From NCBI GenBank assembly GCA_004563275.1, contig SFSZ01000007.1, positions 29,599 to 93,598 of the forward strand: a stretch of DNA of 64,000 nt. Reading direction: 5' to 3'. A program made the position numbers and the translations under genes. The notes under the pieces were generated by a model. That model did not search any database and was not told the origin of the DNA. It saw only the letters and a program-made list of their open reading frames with translations. The first letter of the stretch is position 1. Each line of letters begins with the position of its first letter. The DNA is from a bacterium (GTDB taxonomy: Bacteria > Bacillota_I > Bacilli_A > RF39 > UBA660). Positions 1-7,965 of the stretch are shown one piece after another.

Positions 1-1186
1 CTCTTTTAATTAAAGATATTTGTCTAGCATTAGATAAGAAAGTATAATCTGACTGCTCAATCACATTTAAATTAAACAATTCAGTAATTTTTTTCTTTAA
101 TTGATTAAGTCCATCCTTATCTTTAGTATTACCAAAAACAACATTATATCCATCTATCTTTTTTAAATCGATTTTTGAATCTAAATCTGATTTATTAATA
201 AAAATAATCAATTTTTTTGAATCTAATTTATTTAAAATTTCAATTTCTTCATTTGTAAGTTCAGTTGAATTGTCACAAACAAAAATATTCAAATCAGCAT
301 TTTCAGAAATATTAATACTCTTTTCTACGCCAATTTTTTCCACAACATCATCGGTTTGTCTAATACCAGCTGTATCTATTAAATTTAAAATAATTCCATT
401 AAGAACTACTCTGCCCTCAACTATATCTCTTGTTGTTCCGGGTATAGAAGTTACAATAGCCTTTTCTTCTTCTAAAAATGCATTTAAAATACTACTCTTA
501 CCTACATTCGGTTTTCCAACTAACGCAATGTCGATTCCTTGTTTTATCAGTTTACTATTTTCAGCATTTTTTAATAAATCATTTATTGAATCACTTAAAC
601 TTATAAGTTTAGGTTTTATACTTTCTTTAGTATAGTCTTCGCCCTCTTCATATTCTGGAAAATCTATATTTACTTCAATATTTGCTTGTAAATCAATTAT
701 ATCTTTTCTTAGTTCTTGGATTTTAGAAGTTAAAGATCCATTTAATTGATTAATTGCTAATTTTCTTGATTTATCAGTTTCAGCATTTATTAAATCACTT
801 ACTGCTTCTGCTTCTAATAAATCAATTCTTCCATTTAAAAATGCTCTTTTAGTAAATTCTCCTGGTTCAGCTAACTTACACCCAGAAAGTAATAAAACTT
901 CTAAAATTTTATTGGTAGTTGCTGGACCACCATGACTATTTATTTCAACAATATCTTCAGTTGTAAAAGTTTTCGGAGCTCTCATTACTGAAACTAATAC
1001 TTCATCTATTATTTCATCATTATAAATGATATGTCCATAATTAATAGTATGTGATAAAACTTTAGTTAAATCTTTTCCTTTAAAAACTGAGTTTACAATT
1101 TCAATCGCATTTGGCCCACTGCATCTTATTATTGAGATTGCTCCAACTCCTGTTGCTGTTGAGATTGCACATATTGTTGAATTCAT
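1..1186 (-). CDS. mnmE: tRNA modification GTPase MnmE (C-terminus off the left edge)
   Basis: MnmE works with MnmG to modify the wobble uridine (cmnm5U) of certain tRNAs in the cytoplasm. About 395 residues are visible, starting MNSTICAISTATGVGAIS. An N-terminal formyl-THF-binding domain is followed by an inserted G domain: G1 GKPNVGKSS near residue 225, switch IPGTTRD, G3 DTAGIR near 270 and G4 NKSD near 332. The C-terminal helical part with the catalytic Cys motif lies beyond the window. It is the last visible gene of the leftward rpmH-rnpA-yidC-jag-mnmE series, the usual order beside oriC in Firmicutes; mnmG, rsmG and parAB would be expected further left (inference). Confidence 0.96.
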   Translation of the reverse strand, partial: MNSTICAISTATGVGAISIIRCSGPNAIEIVNSVFKGKDLTKVLSHTINYGHIIYNDEIIDEVLVSVMRAPKTFTTEDIVEINSHGGPATTNKILEVLLLSGCKLAEPGEFTKRAFLNGRIDLLEAEAVSDLINAETDKSRKLAINQLNGSLTSKIQELRKDIIDLQANIEVNIDFPEYEEGEDYTKESIKPKLISLSDSINDLLKNAENSKLIKQGIDIALVGKPNVGKSSILNAFLEEEKAIVTSIPGTTRDIVEGRVVLNGIILNLIDTAGIRQTDDVVEKIGVEKSINISENADLNIFVCDNSTELTNEEIEILNKLDSKKLIIFINKSDLDSKIDLKKIDGYNVVFGNTKDKDGLNQLKKKITELFNLNVIEQSDYTFLSNARQISLIKR

Positions 1187-1227
1187 AATATTTCCTTCTT
1201 TCGCACGTATTATAACACACATTGATT

Positions 1228-1256
1228 TTAATGAAAATAAAAAAGGAGTTAATCCT
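1228..1256 (-). terminator. rho-independent terminator after jag
   Basis: On the minus strand AAAGGAG, a short loop and CTCCTTT are followed by a T-run. The stem overlaps the jag stop codon and lies just upstream of mnmE, so mnmE may be partly uncoupled from jag. Confidence 0.7.
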
Positions 1257-1860
1257 CCTTTGGTTTTACAACGACATGTCTATTAGGCTCTTCGCCTTCA
1301 CTTTCAGTAATAACGCCCTTAAAGTTAGTTAATACATTATGAACAATTCTTCTTTCATAAGAATTCATATTTTCCATAGTTACTGGTTGTTTAGTATTTC
1401 TAACTTCTCTAGCAATATTCTTAGCTAGTCTTTCTAAATGCATAATTTGTTTATCTTTATAGTTTTCAACATCCAAATTTATATATGGATATTGTCCAAT
1501 TTGATTATAAATATATTGTTTAACTATAGTTGATAAAGCACTTAAAGTTTGACCATTTTTACCAATTAAAATTGCATTATTATCAGAAAACATTTTAATT
1601 GTAATTTGTTTTTCTCTTATATTAGATTCAAATGTTACATCAATATCCATTTTATTTAATAACTCTTTTAAAAATGTTTTTATTTCTTCTTGTATATCAG
1701 TTATTTTAACAATAGTTAATTTATATGTTTCTGATTTAAATAATCCACCTTTATTTTTTTCTCTCTTTAACAAAATATCATTTTCAGTGACATTTAAATC
1801 AGTTAAAGCCTTTGTTAAAACCTCTTCTTCTTTTTTTCCTTCATAAACATATACTTCCAT
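1249..1860 (-). CDS. jag: Jag/KhpB family RNA-binding protein
   Basis: KhpB (Jag, EloR) is an RNA-binding regulator linked to cell elongation and division in Firmicutes. The 203 residues show a Jag-N domain (1 to about 50), a KH domain with the GKNG loop at 100-103, and a C-terminal R3H domain with the Arg-x3-His pair around 170-174. It is slightly short, because the linker between Jag-N and KH is brief. It lies 1 bp from the yidC stop, so it is translated in the rnpA-yidC-jag operon, a standard arrangement. Confidence 0.93.
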   Translation of the reverse strand: MEVYVYEGKKEEEVLTKALTDLNVTENDILLKREKNKGGLFKSETYKLTIVKITDIQEEIKTFLKELLNKMDIDVTFESNIREKQITIKMFSDNNAILIGKNGQTLSALSTIVKQYIYNQIGQYPYINLDVENYKDKQIMHLERLAKNIAREVRNTKQPVTMENMNSYERRIVHNVLTNFKGVITESEGEEPNRHVVVKPKED

Positions 1861-1861
1861 A

Positions 1862-2791
1862 CTACATTTTACCTCTTTTCATAATTAAATTTTGAACAAC
1901 ACTGAATCCATTAGTTACTACCCAATATAAAGCAATGGCAGTTGGTAAGCTAAATGATGCAATTGAAATAAATACTAACATAAATCCAGTCATCATTTTC
2001 ATTTGTTTTTGTTGATCTGCATTACCCATAGAACTCATACTAAATTTAAATGATAAATATGTTGTTAAAATAATTAATAAGATTAATACAATATAGAAAT
2101 AATTACCCGATTTAATACCAATTAAAGGCGTAGTTCCTAATTGATAAGCACCTAAATCACCTTCAAATATTGCTGGTATTCTATTTATGGCTTCTAAGAA
2201 TCCAAAGAATAAAGGAAGTTGAATAAATGAGATTAAGCAACTACCAAAAGGACTAATATTATATTTTTTATAAATCATCAGCATTTCTTGACTCTTCATC
2301 ATTAATGATTCTTGATCATTTTTATTGGCATATTTCTTTTCAAGTCTTTCCATTTCTGGTTGAGCTTTTTTCATATTTTCTGATTGTTTAATTGTTTTTC
2401 TAGTAAATGGAATTAATATAATTCTTATAAGTAATCCTACTGCCATAACAGATAAACCATAGTTACCTAAAAAATTACCAATTTTAATAATTAACCAAGC
2501 AAGTGGCATAACAATTAATTGTACCCATAAACCATTGTAATTATTAGAATCATAATATTTTAAATTTTCACATTCTGGAAGCTTATCTAAATCTACTTCT
2601 AATTTATCTTTATATTTGTTATAAATTTCATCTAATTCACTGGTTGTTGGTTTACATAATATATTTGATGGTAAACTTTGTCCTGTTTCTTCATTAATAA
2701 TTCTTTTATTATTGTCATCACTTATATACTTAGTACAACCAGTTAAACAAAAACAAGCTATGAAGATTAATATTATTTTTTTTATTTTCAT
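1862..2791 (-). CDS. yidC: membrane protein insertase YidC/SpoIIIJ/Oxa1, lipoprotein form
   Basis: Inserts proteins into the cytoplasmic membrane, alone or with SecYEG. The 309-residue protein begins with a lipoprotein signal ending in a LTGC lipobox (Cys19). A short extracytoplasmic segment is followed by the conserved five-helix Oxa1 core, with the Arg-containing stretch RIILIPFTRK in the first core helix and a charged coiled cytoplasmic loop rich in Lys and Glu. It shares a base with the rnpA stop codon, so the two are translationally coupled. In sporulating Bacilli one YidC copy (SpoIIIJ) is needed for the forespore channel; which role this copy has cannot be told from sequence. Confidence 0.95.
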   Translation of the reverse strand: MKIKKIILIFIACFCLTGCTKYISDDNNKRIINEETGQSLPSNILCKPTTSELDEIYNKYKDKLEVDLDKLPECENLKYYDSNNYNGLWVQLIVMPLAWLIIKIGNFLGNYGLSVMAVGLLIRIILIPFTRKTIKQSENMKKAQPEMERLEKKYANKNDQESLMMKSQEMLMIYKKYNISPFGSCLISFIQLPLFFGFLEAINRIPAIFEGDLGAYQLGTTPLIGIKSGNYFYIVLILLIILTTYLSFKFSMSSMGNADQQKQMKMMTGFMLVFISIASFSLPTAIALYWVVTNGFSVVQNLIMKRGKM

Positions 2792-3117
2792 TATTTCGCC
2801 TCTTTCATCAAGTTAACAAAGAAATTATTCATTTCTTGATAATTCAAAACATCACAATATTTCCTTATTATTATAATATAATCAAACTCTTTTGAAAACA
2901 TATTTTGATTAATTCTAATAATTTCCCTTAATCTTCTTTTAAATAAATTACGTTTATAAGCTTTACCAAATTTTTTTGCAAAAGTAATTCCATATCTTGA
3001 AGTATCATTTTTTCTTTCCTTATAATATATAATATAATAATTATTTTTTATTTTCTTGCCATTAAATAAAATATCTTCAAATTCTCTTTTATCTTTTACT
3101 CTAATGTTATTATTCAT
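2791..3117 (-). CDS. rnpA: ribonuclease P protein component
   Basis: Protein subunit of RNase P, which matures tRNA 5' ends. The start at 3117 (MNNNIRVKDKREF) is chosen because an AGGAGG Shine-Dalgarno lies just upstream; the reading frame stays open 27 bp further. The RNR signature KRNLFKRRLREIIR that contacts the RNA is intact. At 108 residues it is normal in length. It follows rpmH and overlaps yidC by one base, the universal origin-proximal order. Confidence 0.95.
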   Translation of the reverse strand: MNNNIRVKDKREFEDILFNGKKIKNNYYIIYYKERKNDTSRYGITFAKKFGKAYKRNLFKRRLREIIRINQNMFSKEFDYIIIIRKYCDVLNYQEMNNFFVNLMKEAK

Positions 3118-3154
3118 ATTTCCTCCAATTAGAATAAAAACCACTTAATGTGGC

Positions 3155-3277
3155 CTATTTACTTAATCTTTTGCGTCCTTTTCTTCTACGATTATTTAAA
3201 ATTTTAGTTTTCACTCTAGCAAAAAATCCTTGTTTTTTCTTTGCTTTACGATTATTTGGTTGAAATGTTCTTTTCAT
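3155..3277 (-). CDS. rpmH: 50S ribosomal protein L34
   Basis: Small basic protein of the large ribosomal subunit. It starts MKRTFQPNNRKAKKKQ and ends RRKGRKRLSK. At 40 residues it is shorter than the usual 44, because the middle (after ARVKTK) lacks about four residues; this is tolerable in the family. A strong GGAGGTG Shine-Dalgarno precedes the start. It leads the leftward operon and, as in most bacteria, sits directly beside oriC and dnaA. Confidence 0.95.
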   Translation of the reverse strand: MKRTFQPNNRKAKKKQGFFARVKTKILNNRRRKGRKRLSK

Positions 3278-3623
3278 ATTCACACCTCCATTTCAATCGG
3301 CGCTCTTATTATATTATATAAATTTTTTTAAGTCAACCATAAATATCATATTCACTGAAGCAAAAAAATAATAATTTTATTTCAGCCAATTGTTTTTCCA
3401 TATTTTTTACAAAAATTGGAAAATGTGGATTACAAAAATTAATGTTAATTTTATTTTGTGGAAAATGTTGAAAAAGTGTTTTTAGTGCGATAAAATAGGG
3501 TGAGTTTTGTTGATAAAACTGTGGAAAAACTTTGGAAAAACAAATTTTTCATTTTTATTCTTTATTTTTCCACAGGATTGTTTTAAAATTAACTTAAGAA
3601 AGCAAACTAAGGTGGGTGAGGAA
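3278..3623. other. probable oriC, DnaA-box cluster upstream of dnaA
   Basis: This AT-rich intergenic stretch separates the leftward rpmH operon from dnaA. DnaA-box-like 9-mers are TGTGGATTA (3424-3432), TGTGGAAAA (3458-3466 and 3520-3528) and, in the opposite orientation, TTTTCCACA (3566-3574). The consensus TTATCCACA is a known DnaA site; here most boxes have T/A in place of A/T at one position. The region must also hold the rpmH and dnaA promoters and possible DnaA autoregulation. A second box lies after dnaA, so the origin may be bipartite as in Bacillus subtilis (inference). Confidence 0.85.
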
Positions 3624-4994
3624 ATGCAGAATTATGATGAACTATGGACTAATGTTTTAAATGTTATTCAAAGTAAAGTACCTGATATATCATTTAATTC
3701 CTGGTTTGCAGAAACTAAATTAAAATCTATTGAAGGTATCACAATGAATATTGAAGCAGATTCAGTATTTACGTCAGACTATTTAAATCAATATTATTAC
3801 GATTTTATTCATGAAATTGTATTTGCTATCACAGGAGAAAATTATAATCTTAATTTTACTACTAAAAAAAATGTGGAAGAAAGCCCAGAAATAAACAATA
3901 ATCTTAACATAGTTGATAAACAATATAAAAAAATAAATTCAAATTTAAACGAAAAATATACATTTGAAAACTTTGTAATAGGTGATAGTAACAGATTTGC
4001 ACAAACTGCAGCACTTGCAGTCGCAGAACAACCCGGAAAAATCTATAATCCATTATTTATATACGGAAAAAGTGGACTAGGTAAAACCCATTTAATGCAT
4101 GCAATCGGTAATTATATTGAAAGTCATACAAATAAAACAGTTTTATACGTAACAAGTGAAGAATTTATTTCAGATTTTATTGGAATAAATCGTAAAGATA
4201 TTAAAGATGAAAATGATAATAATAATGATATAATTGATCACTTTAAGGAAAAATACCGAAATATCGACATTTTAATGATAGATGATATTCAATTCCTATC
4301 AGGAGCTGCAAAATCTCAACAAGAATTTTTCCACACTTTTACAACATTATATGATTCAAATAAACAAATTATTATAAGTTCGGATAAATCACCAGATGAC
4401 CTTAAATATTTAGAAGACAGGTTATTAACAAGATTTAGATGGGGATTAACAGTTAATATTGATCCACCAGATTTTGAACTAAGATGTAAGATTTTAAAAG
4501 CAAAAATGACTGGTCATGAAGTTGCAAGATTAGTTAATAACGACGTTATAGAATATATTGCATCTAATTGTGAAAACGATGTAAGACATTTAGAAGGTGC
4601 TATAACAAGACTTTATGCATATGCAGCAATGATGGGACCTAAAGAAATTAACTTGGAATTTGCAGTTGAAGCTTTAAAAGATTATTTAGGAAAATCAATA
4701 TATATAACAAATGATATTCAAAGAATTCAAAAAGCAGTAGCAGACCACTACAAAATAACGGTAGAGGACTTAAAAAGTAAAAAAAGAACTGCAAATATTA
4801 ATTATCCTAGACAAATTGCCATATATCTTTGCCGAATGACAACAGAAGAAACAATCGTTAAAATAGGATTAGAATTTGGTAATCGAGATCATTCAACTGT
4901 ATTACACGCTTATGAAAAAATCAGTACTGAATTAAAAACAAATATGGAACTTAAAGAAACATTAGAAGAAATTAAAAATAAAATTGTTAATTAG
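3624..4994 (+). CDS. dnaA: chromosomal replication initiator DnaA
   Basis: AAA+ ATPase that binds DnaA boxes and melts the origin. The start at 3624 (MQNYDELWTNVLNVIQ) follows GGTGGGTGAGG; the frame is open upstream to 3507 but that part is not DnaA-like. The 456 residues comprise domain I (1 to about 80), a short linker, the AAA+ domain III with Walker A GKSGLGKTH near 147 and Walker B MIDDIQF near 215, and domain IV with the helix-turn-helix signature RDHSTVLHAY near 421. A segment of Asn/Asp repeats (about 193-205) is inserted in the AAA+ domain. dnaN follows 113 bp later. Confidence 0.98.
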   Translation: MQNYDELWTNVLNVIQSKVPDISFNSWFAETKLKSIEGITMNIEADSVFTSDYLNQYYYDFIHEIVFAITGENYNLNFTTKKNVEESPEINNNLNIVDKQYKKINSNLNEKYTFENFVIGDSNRFAQTAALAVAEQPGKIYNPLFIYGKSGLGKTHLMHAIGNYIESHTNKTVLYVTSEEFISDFIGINRKDIKDENDNNNDIIDHFKEKYRNIDILMIDDIQFLSGAAKSQQEFFHTFTTLYDSNKQIIISSDKSPDDLKYLEDRLLTRFRWGLTVNIDPPDFELRCKILKAKMTGHEVARLVNNDVIEYIASNCENDVRHLEGAITRLYAYAAMMGPKEINLEFAVEALKDYLGKSIYITNDIQRIQKAVADHYKITVEDLKSKKRTANINYPRQIAIYLCRMTTEETIVKIGLEFGNRDHSTVLHAYEKISTELKTNMELKETLEEIKNKIVN

Positions 4995-5107
4995 TTCTAA
5001 TAACTAAAAATAATAAACATCAAATAATCCTTATAAATAGGGAGGTTAATTAAGTTTTCCACATTTTCAACTGTAATAATAATAATAATTAGAAAGAAGG
5101 AATAAAA
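4995..5107 (+). promoter_or_regulatory. dnaA-dnaN intergenic region with DnaA box and AAT repeats
   Basis: It holds a DnaA-box-like TTTTCCACA at 5055-5063, followed by a run of AAT triplets (about 5075-5090) and the dnaN Shine-Dalgarno AGAAAGAAGG. In Bacillus the equivalent interval is the incC part of the origin, where the duplex opens; triplets next to DnaA boxes can act as DnaA-trios. That role here is inference. Confidence 0.55.
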
Positions 5108-6223
5108 ATGAAATTATTAATTGAAAAAAACATTTTATTAGAAAGTTTAACAAATGTAATGAGAGCTATTTCTCCTAAGAATATTATTCCTATATTAAAT
5201 GGAGTTATGTTTGATTTAAGAGAAGAGGGCTTATACTTAACAGCAAGTGATAGTGATTTAACTATTAGAAACTTTATCCCAAAAGAAAAAATCAAAAATA
5301 TAGCTATTCCTGGAAAAATAGTTATTCAAAGTAAATATTTATTAGAGATAATTAGAAAATTACCAAATGGAGATATCAACATTGAAGTTATAGACGGATT
5401 AAAAATTATAATTAGTACTGATAAAACTATATATAATTTAAATTGTTTAGATACTGCTGATTATCCTGATATTAATTTAGAAGAAGTGGAAAACCCAATA
5501 GTTATTAACAGTACTACATTAAAACAAGCAATTAATAAAACATTATTTGCAGTTTCAACTCAAGAATCAAGACCTATTTTAACGGGAATTAACTTAAAAA
5601 TTAATGGAAATGTTATGGAATGTGTTGCAACTGACTCATATCGTTTAGCTAAAAAAACAATTACATTAGATAATGCATATGATTCACGCGATATTGTAAT
5701 TCCAGGAAAAAATATTAATGAATTAGATAAATTAATCACAGATGAATCTGATGTGGAAATCCATGTATTTAATAACAAAATAGTATTTAAATATATGAAT
5801 TATATCTTCCAATCTAGTTTATTAAGTGGTAGTTATCCAAATACTAACAATTTAATCCCAACAAAATTTGAATTTGTTATAACAACATCATTAAATGATT
5901 ATTACAATGCTATAGATAGAGCAGCTTTATTAACACAAAATAAAGATAAAAATATCATTAAAATGGAAACAAATAACACAGAATTATTAATTTCTTCTTA
6001 TGCTAGTGAAATTGGTAAATCAGAAGAAAGTATTTTAATAAATAAATCAAATGAACAAGACATTTCAATATCATTTAGTTCAAAATATATGATTGACGCT
6101 TTAAAAACTTTTGAAGATGAAGAATTAATTATCTTCTTGAATAATGATTCAAGTCCAATAATTTTAAAATCTGCTAAAGATGAAACACTAATTCAATTAA
6201 TTTTACCTATCAAAACATATTAA
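5108..6223 (+). CDS. dnaN: DNA polymerase III beta sliding clamp
   Basis: Forms the ring-shaped dimer that tethers polymerase to DNA. The 371 residues cover the three clamp folds; the C-terminus ends in the typical LILPIKTY stretch. The start follows AAGAAGGAA. It lies between dnaA and the comK-type gene. The rlbA/yaaA S4-domain gene that usually precedes recF is absent here. Confidence 0.97.
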   Translation: MKLLIEKNILLESLTNVMRAISPKNIIPILNGVMFDLREEGLYLTASDSDLTIRNFIPKEKIKNIAIPGKIVIQSKYLLEIIRKLPNGDINIEVIDGLKIIISTDKTIYNLNCLDTADYPDINLEEVENPIVINSTTLKQAINKTLFAVSTQESRPILTGINLKINGNVMECVATDSYRLAKKTITLDNAYDSRDIVIPGKNINELDKLITDESDVEIHVFNNKIVFKYMNYIFQSSLLSGSYPNTNNLIPTKFEFVITTSLNDYYNAIDRAALLTQNKDKNIIKMETNNTELLISSYASEIGKSEESILINKSNEQDISISFSSKYMIDALKTFEDEELIIFLNNDSSPIILKSAKDETLIQLILPIKTY

Positions 6224-6249
6224 AATGAGCCAAAAACTCATTTTTTTTT
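6222..6249 (+). terminator. rho-independent terminator after dnaN
   Basis: AATGAG, loop and CTCATT are followed by nine T residues directly after the dnaN stop. It separates dnaA-dnaN transcription from the comK-type gene. Confidence 0.85.
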
Positions 6250-6253
6250 GCAA

Positions 6254-6299
6254 AAAATCATATTTTTCGACAAAATTCGACAAATTTCGACAAAAAAAA
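6254..6299 (+). repeat. AT box plus three phased TTCGACAAA repeats before the comK-type gene
   Basis: TTCGACAAA (with a one-base variation) occurs three times with a 10-bp period at about 6267, 6277 and 6287. Just upstream, 6254-6266 reads AAAA, five bases, TTTT, the half-site form of a ComK box. The repeats sit between the dnaN terminator and the comK-type gene, where a promoter must lie. Binding is inference; AAAA-N5-TTTT is not rare in DNA this AT-rich. Confidence 0.45.
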
Positions 6300-6333
6300 G
6301 TGTTTTAATTGTATCCCAACAGGGGGTGAAGTT

Positions 6334-6783
6334 ATGAAAGATTATGAAATTAACAAAAATACGCTTGCATTAATACCAATTGGAAAAAAGAAAACTGTAA
6401 TTTATGAAGACCATGAATGTTTTATTGTTGATGAAAAAATCCTAAAAATAATGGATTCTAACTGTAAATATTACGGAAGTAGTATTTCTGGACGAATTCA
6501 AGGCACATATTCATTAACTGGTTTTAACTATAAAGCGCCAATTATAGTTGAAGAAGATAAAAGTATTATATTTTTTCCAACTTGTTCACCAAGACTAAAA
6601 GATTGTGCGTGGATCAACGTAAATAACATCAAAAAAGTTCATTCTAAATCCGAAAAAAGCATAATCGAATTTTTAAATAATGAATGTATAGAAATAGATT
6701 CTTCATATAGAATTATTCAAAATCAATATTTAAAATCTTTATCATTAGAAACAGCTTTTAAAAACCGAAAAAAGGGCAAATAA
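6334..6783 (+). CDS. ComK-family competence transcription factor
   Basis: ComK is the master activator of natural competence genes in Bacillus and related Firmicutes; it binds paired AAAA-N5-TTTT boxes. This 149-residue protein matches the family along its length: IMDSNCKYYGSSISGR (about 40-55) parallels the IVDRSCRFFGSSYAGR block of Bacillus ComK, followed by GTYSLTG, KAPIIVEE, FFPTCSPRLKDCAWI and the C-terminal SYRIIQNQYLKS segment. It has a GGGGTG Shine-Dalgarno and its own leader bounded by terminators. Its position between dnaN and recF is not that of Bacillus comK. I leave the symbol blank because other ComK paralogues exist; family confidence is high, exact role moderate. Confidence 0.85.
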   Translation: MKDYEINKNTLALIPIGKKKTVIYEDHECFIVDEKILKIMDSNCKYYGSSISGRIQGTYSLTGFNYKAPIIVEEDKSIIFFPTCSPRLKDCAWINVNNIKKVHSKSEKSIIEFLNNECIEIDSSYRIIQNQYLKSLSLETAFKNRKKGK

Positions 6784-6806
6784 TTGTTTAAACATAGTTT
6801 ATTTTA

Positions 6807-6849
6807 TGATATAATTAAATAGGTATAGGGACACAGATATACCTATTTT
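6807..6849 (+). promoter_or_regulatory. recF promoter with a leader hairpin
   Basis: An extended -10 TGATATAAT (6807-6815) is followed by a perfect 10-bp inverted repeat, AATAGGTATA (6818-6827) and TATACCTATT (6838-6847), then TTA. The hairpin would form at the very 5' end of the transcript and could be an mRNA stabiliser; it lacks a long T-run and is a weak terminator at best. Confidence 0.55.
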
Positions 6850-6880
6850 ATTAATATATGACTTTAAAAGAGGGTTTAAA

Positions 6881-7903
6881 ATGAAAATCACTAATCTAAA
6901 ACTTACAAATTTTCGTTCATATGATAAATTAGATTTAAATTTTTCAGATTATAAAAATATTATAATAGGTAACAATGGAGTCGGAAAAACAAATATAGTT
7001 GAAGCAATCTATTATTTAGCTTTAACAAAATCATTTAGAACTAATGATGATCAAAATTTAATTAAAGATAATAACGAATTTGCCGTTATTGAAGGAAGAA
7101 TTAAAGATAAAATTTATAATAATTATAAAATTGTCATTAACAAAAATGGTAAAAATATTAAAATTGATAATTCATCAGTAACTAAAATTAGTGATTATAT
7201 ATCTAAATTAAATGTTGTGTTATTTAATAGAGAAGACTCAAAATTGATTAAAGACAATCCTAGTACTCATCGTAAACTAATAAATATGGAGTTATCAGAA
7301 TTTAATAATGAATATTTAAAATTATTAAGTATTTACAACAAAATCATGAAACAACGTAATATGTATTTAAAATCGATGCTTATTAACAGTACTATACCAA
7401 AAGATTATTTAGATATAATGACGGATAAATTAATTGATATCGGATTAAAAATAAATCATATCAGAAAACAATATATTGATGAAATAAATGAATATTTAGA
7501 ACCAATATTTTATAAATCAGTAAAAAAATCAAATCTTAAAATTAATTATGTATCTCATTATAATGATAAAACCAAGGATGATTTAATAAAAGAATACACT
7601 AGAAGTTTTAAAAGAGATTTAAATTATGGTATGACCCACGTTGGAATACACTTAGATGATTTTATCTTTGAACTAGAAAATGGCAAAGAAGCAAAAAATT
7701 ATTTATCTGAAGGAGAACAAAAAAATGCCATTATATCATTTAAATTAGCAGAAATAAAATATTGTATTAACAATACTGGTAAAACTCCAATTTTAATTTT
7801 AGATGATTTATTTAGTGAATTAGATAATAAAAAAATTAATACCTTAATTGGTAATTTTAAAAAAAGTTTTCAAATATTTATAACTACAACTGATATTGAA
7901 TAA
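6881..7903 (+). CDS. recF: DNA replication and repair protein RecF
   Basis: SMC-like ATPase that loads RecA at gaps via RecR and RecO. The 340 residues include Walker A GNNGVGKTN near 30, the ABC signature LSEGEQKN near 277, and Walker B/D-loop ILILDDLFSELD near 305. The start MKITNLKLTNFRSYDKLDL is the typical beginning of the family and follows AGAGGG. The gene lies upstream of gyrB in the common origin order. Confidence 0.97.
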   Translation: MKITNLKLTNFRSYDKLDLNFSDYKNIIIGNNGVGKTNIVEAIYYLALTKSFRTNDDQNLIKDNNEFAVIEGRIKDKIYNNYKIVINKNGKNIKIDNSSVTKISDYISKLNVVLFNREDSKLIKDNPSTHRKLINMELSEFNNEYLKLLSIYNKIMKQRNMYLKSMLINSTIPKDYLDIMTDKLIDIGLKINHIRKQYIDEINEYLEPIFYKSVKKSNLKINYVSHYNDKTKDDLIKEYTRSFKRDLNYGMTHVGIHLDDFIFELENGKEAKNYLSEGEQKNAIISFKLAEIKYCINNTGKTPILILDDLFSELDNKKINTLIGNFKKSFQIFITTTDIE

Positions 7904-7965
7904 AAAACTTTTAAAAGATTGTAGTGTAATAAAAATATCCAACAAGAAAGTAGAGGTAAAGAAAT

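Noticed and set aside
270..635. Forward reading frame of 121 codons at the left edge
   Set aside because: It is the complement of the mnmE G-domain region; mnmE is plainly conserved on the minus strand.
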